A stretch of 64,000 bases of DNA from DASUPK01 sp963744105 (GCA_963744105.1 CAVUSJ010000002.1:616401-680400); one strand, 5' to 3'; positions 25,696 through 34,454 are shown, counted from the first letter of the stretch. The notes: generated by a model from the letters alone, not told the origin. Numbers and translations are program-made.

Positions 25696-26925
25696 ATGGC
25701 AGTCGCAACCGAGCAGCAGGAGAGCACCACCTTCCAGGAGATGACCGACGAGCAGAAGGCCATCGTCGAAATGGTCCGGACCTTCGTCGACAAGGAGATC
25801 ATCCCCAACGCAGGGGAGTACGACCACGAGGACAAGTTCCCCGAGCCGATCGTCGAGCAGATGAAGGAGCTCGGCCTCTTCGGGGTCACGATCCCGGAGG
25901 AGTACGGGGGCATGGGCCTCGACCTGACGACCTACGCGATGATCGTCGAGGAGCTCTCGCGCGGCTGGATCTCGATCTCCGGTGTCGTCAACACACACTT
26001 CATCGGCTCCTACCTGCTCATGAAGTTCGGGACCGACGAGCAGAAGGAGCACTTCCTGCCGAAGATGGCGACGGGCGAGATGCGCGCCGCCTTCTCGCTG
26101 TCGGAGCCCGAGGTCGGCTCGGACGTCCAGGGCATCAAGGCCACGGCATCCAAGGGCGACGACGGCAACTGGGTCCTCGAGGGCCAGAAGATGTGGGTCA
26201 CCAATGGCCTCGGCTCGAGCGTCGTCTTCGTGCTGATGAAGAACGACCCGAAGGCCGATCCGCCCTACAAGGGGATGACCTGCTTCATCACCGAGAAGGA
26301 GCCCTGGAAGGAGAAGAACGAGGGCGACTTCGCCGGCCTCGAGATTCCGCCCAAGATCAAGAAGATGGGCTACAAGGGCGTCGAGTCCACCGAGCTCGTC
26401 TACTCGGGCTACAAGTGCCCGCCCGAGCGCATCCTCGGCGGCGAGGAGGCCGGTCTCGGCAAGGGCTTCTCGCAGATGATGGACGCGCTCGAGGTCGGCC
26501 GCGTCAACGTCGCGGCCCGCGGCGTCGGCATCGCCCAGCGCGCGCTCGAGCTGGCGCTGAAGTACAGCCAGGAGCGCAAGACGTTCGGCAAGCCGATCGC
26601 CCAGCACCAGGCGATCCTCTTCAAGCTCGCCGACATGGCCACCAAGATCGAGGCCGCCCGCCTCGTCACGCGGAAGGCCGCGCGGATGAAGGACGCCGGC
26701 CAGCGCTCCGACCTGGAGGCCGGGATGGCGAAGCTGATCGCCTCGGAGACCGGCAAGGAATGCGTCGAGGACTCCTTCCGGATCCACGGCGGCTACGGCT
26801 ACTCCAAGGAGTACGAGATCGAGCGTCTCTACCGGGACGCGCCGCTGCTGCTGATCGGTGAGGGCACCTCCGAGATCCAGCGGATGGTCATCGGCAAGAA
26901 GCTCCTGGAGAGAAACAAGATCTAG
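25696..26925 (+). CDS. mcd: Acyl-CoA dehydrogenase, probable methylsuccinyl-CoA dehydrogenase
   Basis: A 409-residue FAD enzyme with the complete acyl-CoA dehydrogenase fold: FSLSEPEVGSDVQGIKATA, MWVTNGLGSSVV, ERKTFGKPIAQHQAILFKLADM and the active-site region APLLLIGEGTSEIQRMVIG. ATG 25696 follows a good AGAGGAG site. Family membership is certain. Assignment to methylsuccinyl-CoA dehydrogenase (methylsuccinyl-CoA to mesaconyl-CoA) is inferred from resemblance to the actinobacterial short form and from the ccr, ecm, mch and mcl genes nearby. A generic short-chain dehydrogenase is the alternative. Confidence 0.8.
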   Translation: MAVATEQQESTTFQEMTDEQKAIVEMVRTFVDKEIIPNAGEYDHEDKFPEPIVEQMKELGLFGVTIPEEYGGMGLDLTTYAMIVEELSRGWISISGVVNTHFIGSYLLMKFGTDEQKEHFLPKMATGEMRAAFSLSEPEVGSDVQGIKATASKGDDGNWVLEGQKMWVTNGLGSSVVFVLMKNDPKADPPYKGMTCFITEKEPWKEKNEGDFAGLEIPPKIKKMGYKGVESTELVYSGYKCPPERILGGEEAGLGKGFSQMMDALEVGRVNVAARGVGIAQRALELALKYSQERKTFGKPIAQHQAILFKLADMATKIEAARLVTRKAARMKDAGQRSDLEAGMAKLIASETGKECVEDSFRIHGGYGYSKEYEIERLYRDAPLLLIGEGTSEIQRMVIGKKLLERNKI

Positions 26926-26946
26926 CGAGAGCGACGGCGAGCGTCT

Positions 26947-27840
26947 CTAACGCTTGCGGAGCTTCACCTTCGTCGAGTCGGTTCTGGGGCTGCCACCGGT
27001 GGGTGTGTAGGTGACCCCCACGTTGAGCTTCACCTTTCCGGTCTCGTTGAGCTTGCGCTTCTTCTTGCCCTTGGCACGAATCTTCACCTTCACGGGGCCG
27101 CCGCTGACTGCCGTGGATGTCACTGCGGTCCCGCCTCCCGCGGACTTGACGCCCTTTCCGCCGACGGTCAGGTCGCCTGGGTTGGGAACGGTCGCCTCCA
27201 GGGTCGCCGTGCCCTTCTTCCTGTTGCGGGTGATCTTCCCGAGCGCAAAGGTATTGGTGGGTTCGAGAACGGCGGAGATGTTGAGACGTAGGTCAGAAGC
27301 GTCGAGCACAAACGTCCCCGTCTGGCCATCGGCGAGGCCGGGTTGTAGGCGGATGAATGACTCTCCGAGAGCGGGGAAGTAGGAGGCGTTGTCGGCTGGG
27401 CTTTTCGAGTTGTTGCCGAGGACATCGCCCGCCCTCACCTGGAGGTTGGTCTGGAAGGTGTTGACGGTGCTCGGGGCGAGAGGTCTCGGTCCGTCATGGC
27501 CAACCACGGTGTAGGCAAGAGTGTCCGCAGTCTTGCGAAACACCTTCATCGTCAGCTCCTGCCCCACGTCGGCGGCGGCATTGTGGCTCCAGGAGGTGAG
27601 CGTCCACGCGGTGATCCCTCCGGTTGCCGGGACGACGTACGGATTCCCCGAAGTGACGCTGGGCTGGGCGCGATCTGTGTCGGCGGAAGTGTCCGACGCC
27701 GGGTTTGGCGGGGCGAGCTGCCCGATCGTGACCGCGCTCGAGACTGGGGCGATAGCCAACATGAGCAGGGCCGCGGCAAGGGCGGATGCGACCCCCAGGG
27801 GCGCCAGCCGAAAGCGTCGCCTTCGCCTACCGGAGGGCAT
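26947..27840 (-). CDS. Secreted protein with basic C-terminal beta domain
   Basis: A 297-residue exported protein. The N-terminus is a typical signal (RRRRRF, then a hydrophobic stretch ending IAPVSSA). The mature part is beta-rich with no recognised domain. The last about 90 residues are very Lys-rich and end with VTYTPTGGSPRTDSTKVKLR, a tail also found at the end of the protein encoded at 30599-31498. The shared tail suggests a common cell-surface or polymer-binding module, but no function is known. Confidence 0.75.
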   Translation of the reverse strand: MPSGRRRRRFRLAPLGVASALAAALLMLAIAPVSSAVTIGQLAPPNPASDTSADTDRAQPSVTSGNPYVVPATGGITAWTLTSWSHNAAADVGQELTMKVFRKTADTLAYTVVGHDGPRPLAPSTVNTFQTNLQVRAGDVLGNNSKSPADNASYFPALGESFIRLQPGLADGQTGTFVLDASDLRLNISAVLEPTNTFALGKITRNRKKGTATLEATVPNPGDLTVGGKGVKSAGGGTAVTSTAVSGGPVKVKIRAKGKKKRKLNETGKVKLNVGVTYTPTGGSPRTDSTKVKLRKR

Positions 27841-27897
27841 GGCCGGACGCTCGCAAAGCCACGCGGGCGTGTCAAGTAGCCCGCTTCCTAGACTGAG

Positions 27898-28578
27898 GTG
27901 GTGGCTTCCGATCGAAGGGTGGCGCTGGTCAGCGGGGCGAACCGCGGGATCGGGGCGGAGATCGCGCTCGAGCTGGCCCGTGATCACGGCTACCGCGTCT
28001 ACGCGGGAGCGCGCAATCCAGAGCAGGTGGAGCCGGGTGACGGGATCGAGCCGATCCGACTCGATGTCACCGAGGAGGACACGATCTTCGCGGCGCGCCA
28101 GCGGGTCGAGTCGGACTCCGGCCGGCTCGATGCCCTGGTCAACAACGCCGGCGTCTACGGCGACCCGACTGGGGCGGCCGGCTACGACATCGACGGAGCC
28201 CATGAGGTCCTGGAGGTCAACACCTTCGGGCCCTGGCGGCTGATCGAGGCGTTCCTGCCGCTGCTCCGCGAGAGCGATGCGCCCCGCATCGTGAACGTGT
28301 CGAGCGGGGCGGGACAGCTATCCGACATGAACGGAGGTCGGGCGGCCTACCGGATCTCGAAGGCCGGACTCAACGCCCTCACCCGAACGCTTGCCTCCGA
28401 TGAGCGCTGGGTGAAGGTCAACGCCATGTGCCCGGGTTGGGTCCGCACCGACATGGGCGGCTCGGGAGCCACTCGATCGGTCGAGGAGGGCGCCGACACG
28501 GCCGTGTGGCTGGCGACTCTGCCGGACGATGGGCCGACCGGAGGCTTCTTCCGCAACCGCAAGCCAATACCGTGGTGA
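27898..28578 (+). CDS. Short-chain dehydrogenase/reductase
   Basis: A 226-residue classical SDR. Cofactor motif SGANRGIGAEIALELA (TGxxxGxG type), NNAG in LDALVNNAGVYG, catalytic Ser in IVNVSSGAG, YRISK (YxxxK) and PGWVRTDMGG after it. Reduces or oxidises a small carbonyl or alcohol with NADP(H); substrate unknown. Start GTG 27898 or the adjacent GTG 27901. One base separates its stop from the SCP2 gene, so the two are co-transcribed. Confidence 0.9.
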   Translation: MVASDRRVALVSGANRGIGAEIALELARDHGYRVYAGARNPEQVEPGDGIEPIRLDVTEEDTIFAARQRVESDSGRLDALVNNAGVYGDPTGAAGYDIDGAHEVLEVNTFGPWRLIEAFLPLLRESDAPRIVNVSSGAGQLSDMNGGRAAYRISKAGLNALTRTLASDERWVKVNAMCPGWVRTDMGGSGATRSVEEGADTAVWLATLPDDGPTGGFFRNRKPIPW

Positions 28579-28579
28579 C

Positions 28580-28945
28580 ATGGCATCGACGCCAGAGCTG
28601 ATCGCCACCGCGATCGAGCGCTTCCAGACGGAGGTCCCGGCGCTCGCGCAGCTGAAGCTCGTCTTCGAGCTCGAGCTGCGGGGCAGGGGGGACGTCCAGA
28701 TGTTCCGGGTTGAGGTCCCCGGACCGAAGATCAGCAAGGCCGCCTCCACTGAGGACGCCCGCGTCACACTCGAGATCACCCGCTCGGAGTTCAACCACCT
28801 CGCCGAGCAGGGGACCGTCGCCGATTACCGCACCGCGTACGAGGCAGGTCACATCAAGGCCAGGGGCGACAGCAACATCCAGAAGCTGATCGCCCAGGTG
28901 ATCGAGCGCCACGAGCAGCGGGCGCGAACAAAAAAGGTCCACTGA
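28580..28945 (+). CDS. SCP2-like sterol/lipid-binding domain protein
   Basis: A 121-residue protein of SCP2 type: FELELRGRGDVQMFRVEVP, ARVTLEITRSEFNHLAEQGT, and the amphipathic helix YEAGHIKARGDSNIQKLIAQVIERH. Such domains bind acyl chains or CoA esters in the cytoplasm. The gene ends with ACA AAA AAG GTC CAC TGA, where A-AAA-AAG is in the correct frame for a slippery heptamer, and the following winged-helix gene lies in the -1 frame. Confidence 0.85.
   Translation: MASTPELIATAIERFQTEVPALAQLKLVFELELRGRGDVQMFRVEVPGPKISKAASTEDARVTLEITRSEFNHLAEQGTVADYRTAYEAGHIKARGDSNIQKLIAQVIERHEQRARTKKVH
28930..28936 (+). promoter_or_regulatory. A-AAA-AAG heptamer, candidate -1 frameshift site
   Basis: Six A followed by G, in-frame as A AAA AAG with the SCP2 reading frame, three codons before its TGA stop. 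A -1 slip here enters the frame of the winged-helix gene (GGT CCA CTG ACG) without any stop. The same bases also give an AAGG ribosome-binding-like sequence 4 bases before the CTG codon at 28942. I found no clear downstream stem-loop by eye. Confidence 0.4.
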
Positions 28946-30018
28946 CGACGCTGGCGAGAAGGCGAGCGGCGACTCAGCTGCTCCACCGTCCGGCGTCCGC
29001 GAAGGATCCCGCCGAGATCGCCCGCTCGATCGCAGGTGCGCAGGCCCAGGACGTCTACGCGGGGCCGCAGACGTTCCGCTCGCGCAGCCGCAGGCTGACC
29101 GCGGAGGACATCGCCCGCGCGCGCACCGAGGACCGGTCTCTGCTCCGCACCTGGGTGATGCGGAAGACCATCCACCTGATCCCGACCGACGACGCGGGCT
29201 GGTGGCTGCCCCTCTTCGAGCCCGAGACCGAGCGCTGGTCCCGCCGTCGCCTTCAGCAGCTCGGCCTTCCGGCGGCGAAGCAGGACAAGGCGCTTGGCGC
29301 GATCGCCCGCGCCCTGGCGGACGAGGGCCCGCTCACCCGCAGCGAAGCCCGGGAGCGGGCCGAGGCAGCCGGGGTGAAGCTGAACCAGCAGACCGGGATG
29401 CACATCGCGCTCACGGCGGTCCTCAGCGGGATCGCCTGCCTCGGGCCGGACCGCGGCAAGACCACCTGCCTGGTGCGCCGCGAGGATTGGCTCGGCAAGC
29501 TGCCGAACTTCGACCGGGACAAGGCGCTGGCAGAGCTGGCGCGCCGCTACATCGGCGCGTTCGCGCCGGCGACCGACCGCGACTTGGCCTACTGGGCCGG
29601 CCTGCCGCTCCGCGACGTGCGCGCCGGCCTGGAGTCGATCTCGAAGGAGATCGAGGAGGTCAGCGTCGGGGACCAGACCATGCTGGCTCCGCGCCATGCC
29701 CGGCCGCGCCTGCCGGCCACCGGCCAGGTCCGGATGCTCGGCAACTTCGACACCTACCTGCTCGGCTGGAAGGACCGCGGCTTCTCCGTCGCCGGCGAGC
29801 ACGCGATTCACGTGAAGGAGGGAGGAGGAGGATGGATCAGGCCCGTGATCCTCGAGGACGGCATCGTCGTCGGCGGCTGGCGGTCCGCTCGCAAGAACGG
29901 CCGCCTGGAGATCACCCTCAACCTGCCGAAGGCCGAGCGGCAGCGCCTCTCGGCGAAGATCGATGCGGAGGTCGCGGACCTCGCGCGGTTCGAGGGCATT
30001 GAGGCAACGATCTCCTGA
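28942..30018 (+). CDS. Winged-helix DNA-binding domain protein (HTH_42/YcaQ-like)
   Basis: The coding frame begins LTTLARRRAATQLLHRPA and continues through AGAQAQDVYAGPQTFRSRS to a C-terminal LGNFDTYLLGWKDRGF and IVVGGWRSARKNGRL, the pattern of the HTH_42 (PF06224) family. No ATG, GTG or TTG exists in this frame between about 28822 and 29155; the GTG at 29155 would remove about 70 conserved N-terminal residues. The best explanations are a CTG start at 28942 overlapping the SCP2 stop (CTGA) or -1 frameshifting from the SCP2 gene. Family members include DNA-repair-related glycosylases and uncharacterised proteins. Confidence 0.75.
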   Translation: MTTLARRRAATQLLHRPASAKDPAEIARSIAGAQAQDVYAGPQTFRSRSRRLTAEDIARARTEDRSLLRTWVMRKTIHLIPTDDAGWWLPLFEPETERWSRRRLQQLGLPAAKQDKALGAIARALADEGPLTRSEARERAEAAGVKLNQQTGMHIALTAVLSGIACLGPDRGKTTCLVRREDWLGKLPNFDRDKALAELARRYIGAFAPATDRDLAYWAGLPLRDVRAGLESISKEIEEVSVGDQTMLAPRHARPRLPATGQVRMLGNFDTYLLGWKDRGFSVAGEHAIHVKEGGGGWIRPVILEDGIVVGGWRSARKNGRLEITLNLPKAERQRLSAKIDAEVADLARFEGIEATIS

Positions 30019-30086
30019 CCCCACTACCATCCCGCGCCGCACCAGGAGGAGAGTCACAACACGACTCGAGGAGACCGACTCAAACG

Positions 30087-30602
30087 ATGAGCGACGAGAA
30101 CCACCAGCTGACGACGGACCCGGCCGAGCGAGAGGCCTCGGGAGCGCACGAGTACGGGCGCTACCTGGAGGAGTTCGAGGTCGGGGCCGTCTACAAGCAC
30201 TGGCCCGCCAAGACGGTGACGGAGTCAGACGACCACCTCTTCTGCCTGATCACCATGAACCACCACCCGCTGCACCTGAACGACGTCTACGCGGCGCAGT
30301 CGCAGCAGGGTCAGAACGTCGTCGTGGGCCCGCTGGTCTACTCGCTGGCGCTCGGCATGTCGGTCAGCGACATCTCGGGCAAGGCCATCGCAAACCTGGC
30401 GACCGAGGAACTCAGCCACCCGGCGCCGGTCTTCCACGGCGACACGCTCTTCTGCGAGTCCGAGGTGCTGGAGGTCCGCCCCTCGGAGTCCAAGAAGGAC
30501 CGCGGCGTGGTCAAGGTCCACACTCGGGTCTACAAGCAGGATGGGACGCTGGTAGCCGAGTTCAAGCGGGCCGTCCTGGTGCCGCGCAAGAACCCGGGTT
30601 AG
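30087..30602 (+). CDS. mch: MaoC-like hydratase, probable mesaconyl-CoA hydratase
   Basis: A 171-residue single-hotdog MaoC protein. YLEEFEVGAVYKHWPAKTVT, FCLITMNHHPLHLND and GPLVYSLALGMSVSDISGKA closely follow the form found beside meaA and citE genes in Streptomyces ethylmalonyl-CoA clusters, where it hydrates mesaconyl-CoA to beta-methylmalyl-CoA. The MNHHPLH segment holds the hydratase active site. Its TAG overlaps the TAA of the converging secreted-protein gene. Function is supported by both sequence and the surrounding ccr, ecm, mcd and mcl genes. Confidence 0.87.
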   Translation: MSDENHQLTTDPAEREASGAHEYGRYLEEFEVGAVYKHWPAKTVTESDDHLFCLITMNHHPLHLNDVYAAQSQQGQNVVVGPLVYSLALGMSVSDISGKAIANLATEELSHPAPVFHGDTLFCESEVLEVRPSESKKDRGVVKVHTRVYKQDGTLVAEFKRAVLVPRKNPG

Positions 30603-31498
30603 AGCCGCAGACGGATCTTCTGCGACCGCGAGGAGGGTGATCCTCCGGTCGGCGTGAAGGTGATCCTCACCTGACCGTTTGCCTGCCCGAAGCGGCGGAG
30701 GATCGACTTGGTCGACTTCGTCGGGCGAAGTTTCACCTTGACGTTGCCGGCCGCCGCGACGTCCTTGCTGACCGGCTTGACGAACCGGCCCTTCGCTGTG
30801 GCCGAGGCGCCCCTGGCGTTCGCCGAGAGGACGCTGAGGAGCCCCGGGTTGGGCGCTGCAACCGTCAGCAGCACGGTGCCGCCACTGCCCGGCTTCGGCT
30901 TCTTCGGCTTGGGGAAGATCGCCGTTGGCGTGACATCCGCGTTGTAGAGGAGCTCGCCGACCAGGTTGAAGGCGGGAATGACCGGTGCGCTCAGGGGAGG
31001 TGGCTGGAAGATCAGGTAGCCGCCGGAGTTGCCGCCCGCGAACACGAAGTTCTCCCCGTCGAAGTGATCGTCCTCAAGTGCGACCAGGTCGCCCTTCGAG
31101 ATCGGCAGCGACGTCGCGAAGGTCGAGAGGACGTCGCCGGCCGGCACCGTGACCGTGGCGCTCGTGGCCTTGAACGTGTAGGAGGTCCCGCCTCCGTTGG
31201 GCGTCACGACCCGGAGGCGCCCCGTGTCCACGCCGCTCGCTCCGCGTATGCGGAAGGTCTTGATCGTGCCGTTGACCGGCGAGACCGTGGTGGCGCCGGG
31301 CAGCCCGAGCTGGAGGCCGTCGCAAGGCATGCCCCCGCAGCCCCAGCTGCCAATCGGTGGCTTCGAGAGATCGCTGCCGAGGGTCACCGCGGGGGCGGGA
31401 GCCGGTCGGGCAAGGAAGAGTGCGCTTGACCCGAGCACGAGCGCCGCGATGAGCCGGGTGGGATGCCTTGACCGGACTGAGATGCTTCGCGCGACCAT
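30599..31498 (-). CDS. Secreted protein with TPTGGSP tail
   Basis: A 299-residue exported protein: signal sequence (RLIAALVLGSSALFLARPA then AVTLG), a Cys-containing N-terminal part (GSWGCGGMPCDG), a beta-rich middle and a C-terminal module ending VRITFTPTGGSPSSRSQKIR. The end resembles the tail of the protein encoded at 26947-27840, so the two are probably paralogous surface proteins. No catalytic motif seen; function unknown. Confidence 0.75.
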   Translation of the reverse strand: MVARSISVRSRHPTRLIAALVLGSSALFLARPAPAPAVTLGSDLSKPPIGSWGCGGMPCDGLQLGLPGATTVSPVNGTIKTFRIRGASGVDTGRLRVVTPNGGGTSYTFKATSATVTVPAGDVLSTFATSLPISKGDLVALEDDHFDGENFVFAGGNSGGYLIFQPPPLSAPVIPAFNLVGELLYNADVTPTAIFPKPKKPKPGSGGTVLLTVAAPNPGLLSVLSANARGASATAKGRFVKPVSKDVAAAGNVKVKLRPTKSTKSILRRFGQANGQVRITFTPTGGSPSSRSQKIRLRL

Positions 31499-31576
31499 CT
31501 GAGCCCCCTAGTGGTTGGTGGTCGCTTCCGCGGCGAGCATACGCCGCCCCAATCCAAGGCACAAGGAGGAGGACGG

Positions 31577-31774
31577 ATGGTCAACTTCAGGAGGCTCGCC
31601 GACCAGGCGAAGAAGGTCGTCGACAAGCGCGGCGGCACTGGCGCCCTCAAGGAGGACGCTGAGGAGCTCAAGGACATCGCCAAGGGCAAGGGCAGCCTGA
31701 AGGACAAGGCGAAGGAAGCCGCCGAGGCGATCAAGGACCCCGGCGCCGAGGGGCCCGACAAGCCGGCCGGCTAG
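31577..31774 (+). CDS. Rv0909-like small antitoxin-family protein
   Basis: A 65-residue, highly charged helical protein (RLADQAKKVVDKRGG, DAEELKDIAKGKGSLKDKA). It resembles the MT0933/Rv0909 antitoxin family of actinobacteria. A strong AAGGAGGAGG site precedes the ATG at 31577. No SRPBCC-type toxin partner lies next to it, so it is either an orphan or a member of the same fold with another role. Its stop overlaps that of the converging gene (CTAG). Confidence 0.6.
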   Translation: MVNFRRLADQAKKVVDKRGGTGALKEDAEELKDIAKGKGSLKDKAKEAAEAIKDPGAEGPDKPAG

Positions 31775-32343
31775 TGGGCCTCGTCCGGCGCGTGCGCCGG
31801 CGGGCGTGACTCCTCCGCCAGCGAGGTGATCTCCAGCACGCCGCGCGAGGCCTCCTCGAGGACCTCGGTGGCCTCCTCGGCCGAACGCGCGTAGAGCTCG
31901 ACCAGGAGGTGGACGATGATCCGTTCCTCATCGTGCTTGTGGAAGCGGACGTGGGTGAAGAACTCGCGGGTGCCCTGCTCGCCGAAGGAGCCGTAGGTGA
32001 GCGACTCGCCGGCCTCCGGTCCGGAGCAGCTCTCGACCTGATCCTGATCCACCGTGACCGTGCAGGAGGCGACCCAGGGCGTGCCGGCCACCATCCGCTC
32101 CCAGCGGTCCTCGACTGGGACGACCCGGTCCTCCTGAATGGTCAGGTGCGGCTGGTCGTGCAGGCAGCGCAGGCACTGGACGACGGCCTCCTGGACCTCG
32201 TCGATTCGCTCGGAGGGCTCGCCGGTGTCCGGGTCGACGCGCAGGATCGCGTCGTAGTGCAGCTGCACCTCGAGGTCCCGGGCCCAGCAGCGGTAGCAGC
32301 GGAGCCAGGAGCTGCGGTCGCCGTTCAGCTCCGGCTCGTTCAT
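31771..32343 (-). CDS. Conserved cysteine-pair protein of unknown function
   Basis: A 190-residue protein with CYRCW near residue 16 and CLRCL near residue 56, which may form one zinc site, followed by an alpha/beta domain (RVVPVEDRWERMVAG, ARSAEEATEVLEEASRGVL). The ATG at 32343 overlaps the ethylmalonyl-CoA mutase stop (TGATG), so the two genes are translationally coupled. Function unknown. Confidence 0.7.
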   Translation of the reverse strand: MNEPELNGDRSSWLRCYRCWARDLEVQLHYDAILRVDPDTGEPSERIDEVQEAVVQCLRCLHDQPHLTIQEDRVVPVEDRWERMVAGTPWVASCTVTVDQDQVESCSGPEAGESLTYGSFGEQGTREFFTHVRFHKHDEERIIVHLLVELYARSAEEATEVLEEASRGVLEITSLAEESRPPAHAPDEAH

Positions 32344-34343
32344 CAAGCCGGCTGCGCGGCGCGATGGCGGTCGGCCACCAGCTCCGCGATCTCGCCCATG
32401 ATGCGGTTGATCTCGAAGTCCTTCGGCGTGTAGACGCCGGCGACGCCCGCCTCCCTCATCGCGGCCGCGTCCACCGCAGGGATGATCCCGCCGACGACGA
32501 CGGGGATGTCGGCGCCGTCGGCGCGCAACAGCTCGACTACCCGCGGCACCAGCTCGCGGTGGGAGCCGGACAGGATCGAGAGCCCGACCACGTCGACGTC
32601 CTCCTCGACGGCCGACTTGGCGATCTGCTCGGGCGTCAGGCGGATGCCCTGGTAGATCACCTCCATGCCGACGTCGCGGGCGCGCACGGCGATCTGCTCG
32701 GCGCCGTTCGAGTGGCCGTCGAGGCCGGGCTTGCCCACCAGAATCCGGATCGGGTGGCCGATCTCCTCCGAGACCTCGGAGACGCGATCACGCACGCCCG
32801 AGAGCAGGTCGCCGTTGACCGAGCCGCCCGCCGCGGCCTCCGAGACGCCGGTGGGTGCCCGGTAGTCGCCGAAGACCTCGCGGAGGACGCCGGCCCACTC
32901 GCCGGTGGTCGCGCCGGCCTTGGCGGCCTCGATGGTGGCGGGCATGATGTTCGCGCTCTCGTCGCGGGCCACCTCGGCGAGCTTCTCGAGCGCCGCGTCG
33001 ACGGCGCCCTGGTTGCGCTGGGCCTTCCATTGCTCGAGCGCCTCGATCCGCTCGCGTTCGACCTCGGGGTCGGGCGTCAGGATGCCCCCGTCCTCACCGG
33101 TGGTGAGGGGGGAGTCCTCGGACTCCGTGAACTTGTTCTGGCCGACCACGGTGATCTCGCCGCGCTCGATTCGGGCGATCCGCTCGCGGTTGGATTCGAC
33201 CAGCCGGGCCTTCATGTAGGGGACGGCCTCGACGGCGCCGCCGCGCTTGGCGACCTCCTTGATCTCGGCGTCCGCGCCGGAGGCGAGCTCGTCGACGAGC
33301 CCGTCCATGACCTTCGAGCCCTCGAAGATGTCCGGGTAGTCGAGAAGGTCGGTCTCGTTGGCCAGGATCTGCTGGATGCGGAGGCTCCACTGCTGGTCCC
33401 AGGGGCGGGGGAGGCCGAGGGCCTCGTTCCAGGCGGGCAGCTGGATCGCACGGGCGCGGGCGTCGCGGCCGAGCGTCACGGCGAGGGCCTCGAGCACGAT
33501 CCGCGGCACGTTGTTCTCGGGCTGCGACTCGGTCAGGCCGAGCGAGTTCACCTGCACGCCGTAGCGGAGGCGGAGGAACTTGGGCTCGGTGACGCCGTAG
33601 CGGTTGCGGCCGATCTCCTCCCAGAGCCGGCCCATCGCGCGCAGCTTGGCGTGCTCCTCGATGAAGCGGACGCCGGCGTTGACGAAGAAGCTGATCCGGC
33701 CGAAGACCTTGGGGAAGTCCTCGTCGGCTACCTGCCCGCGCTCCTTGACCTCGTCGAGCACCGCCATCGCGGTGGAGAGGGCGTAGGCGGTCTCCTGCAC
33801 CGGCGTGGCTCCCGCCTCCTGCAGGTGGTAGCTGCAGACGTTGATCGGGTTCCACTTCGGGATCTCGTTGACGGTGAAGGCGACCATGTCGGCGATCAGC
33901 CGCATCGAGGGCCCGGGCGGGAAGGCGTAGGTTCCGCGCGAGAGGTACTCCTTGATGATGTCGTTCTGGGTGGTGCCCGAAAGGGCGGCCCTCTCGACGC
34001 CGTTCTCCTCGGCGACGGTGGCGTAGAGGGCGAGCAGCCAGGCGGCCGTGGCGTTGATCGTCATCGACGTGTTCATCTCGCCGAGGGGGATGCCGTCGAA
34101 GAGCGTGTGCATATCGCCCTTGTGCGCGATCGAGACGCCGACCTTGCCGACCTCGCCGCGCGCCAGCTCGGCGTCGGGGTCGTACCCGGTCTGGGTGGGC
34201 AGGTCGAAGGCGACCGAGAGGCCGGTCTGGCCCTTGGCCAGGTTCTTGCGGTAGAGCTCGTTGGAGCGCTCGGCGTCGGAGTGCCCGGCGTAGGTGCGCA
34301 TCATCCAGGGGCGGTCCCGCTCGGGGAGGCGGTGCTCGCTCAT
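32343..34343 (-). CDS. ecm: Ethylmalonyl-CoA mutase (MeaA-type, B12-dependent)
   Basis: A 666-residue single-chain mutase. The substrate barrel has RTYAGHSDAERSNELYRKN, LSVAFDLPTQTGYDPD and the SGTTQNDIIKEY loop. The C-terminal B12 domain has DGHSNG (DxHxxG, residues 542-547), GLSILSGSH and VVVGGIIP, with VGKPGLDGHSNGAEQIAVRA characteristic of the MeaA/Ecm branch rather than of methylmalonyl-CoA mutase. It converts ethylmalonyl-CoA to methylsuccinyl-CoA. Start ATG 34343 matches the family N-terminus. Nearby ccr, mcd, mch and mcl support the assignment. Confidence 0.92.
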   Translation of the reverse strand: MSEHRLPERDRPWMMRTYAGHSDAERSNELYRKNLAKGQTGLSVAFDLPTQTGYDPDAELARGEVGKVGVSIAHKGDMHTLFDGIPLGEMNTSMTINATAAWLLALYATVAEENGVERAALSGTTQNDIIKEYLSRGTYAFPPGPSMRLIADMVAFTVNEIPKWNPINVCSYHLQEAGATPVQETAYALSTAMAVLDEVKERGQVADEDFPKVFGRISFFVNAGVRFIEEHAKLRAMGRLWEEIGRNRYGVTEPKFLRLRYGVQVNSLGLTESQPENNVPRIVLEALAVTLGRDARARAIQLPAWNEALGLPRPWDQQWSLRIQQILANETDLLDYPDIFEGSKVMDGLVDELASGADAEIKEVAKRGGAVEAVPYMKARLVESNRERIARIERGEITVVGQNKFTESEDSPLTTGEDGGILTPDPEVERERIEALEQWKAQRNQGAVDAALEKLAEVARDESANIMPATIEAAKAGATTGEWAGVLREVFGDYRAPTGVSEAAAGGSVNGDLLSGVRDRVSEVSEEIGHPIRILVGKPGLDGHSNGAEQIAVRARDVGMEVIYQGIRLTPEQIAKSAVEEDVDVVGLSILSGSHRELVPRVVELLRADGADIPVVVGGIIPAVDAAAMREAGVAGVYTPKDFEINRIMGEIAELVADRHRAAQPA

Positions 34344-34454
34344 GCGCCTAATGGTAAGTGCCTGGTAATTCGCGGCGCGCAGTGACCGCTCCATCTGCCC
34401 CTGAGGAGTGTTCTTGCAATCTCCCGGACGCCTCATGGCTAGGCTCGTTCACGC

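Noticed and set aside
32364..34385. A 673-codon plus-strand open frame over the mutase
   Set aside because: It is antisense to the ethylmalonyl-CoA mutase, and its product is an Asp/Gly/Val/Leu low-complexity string.
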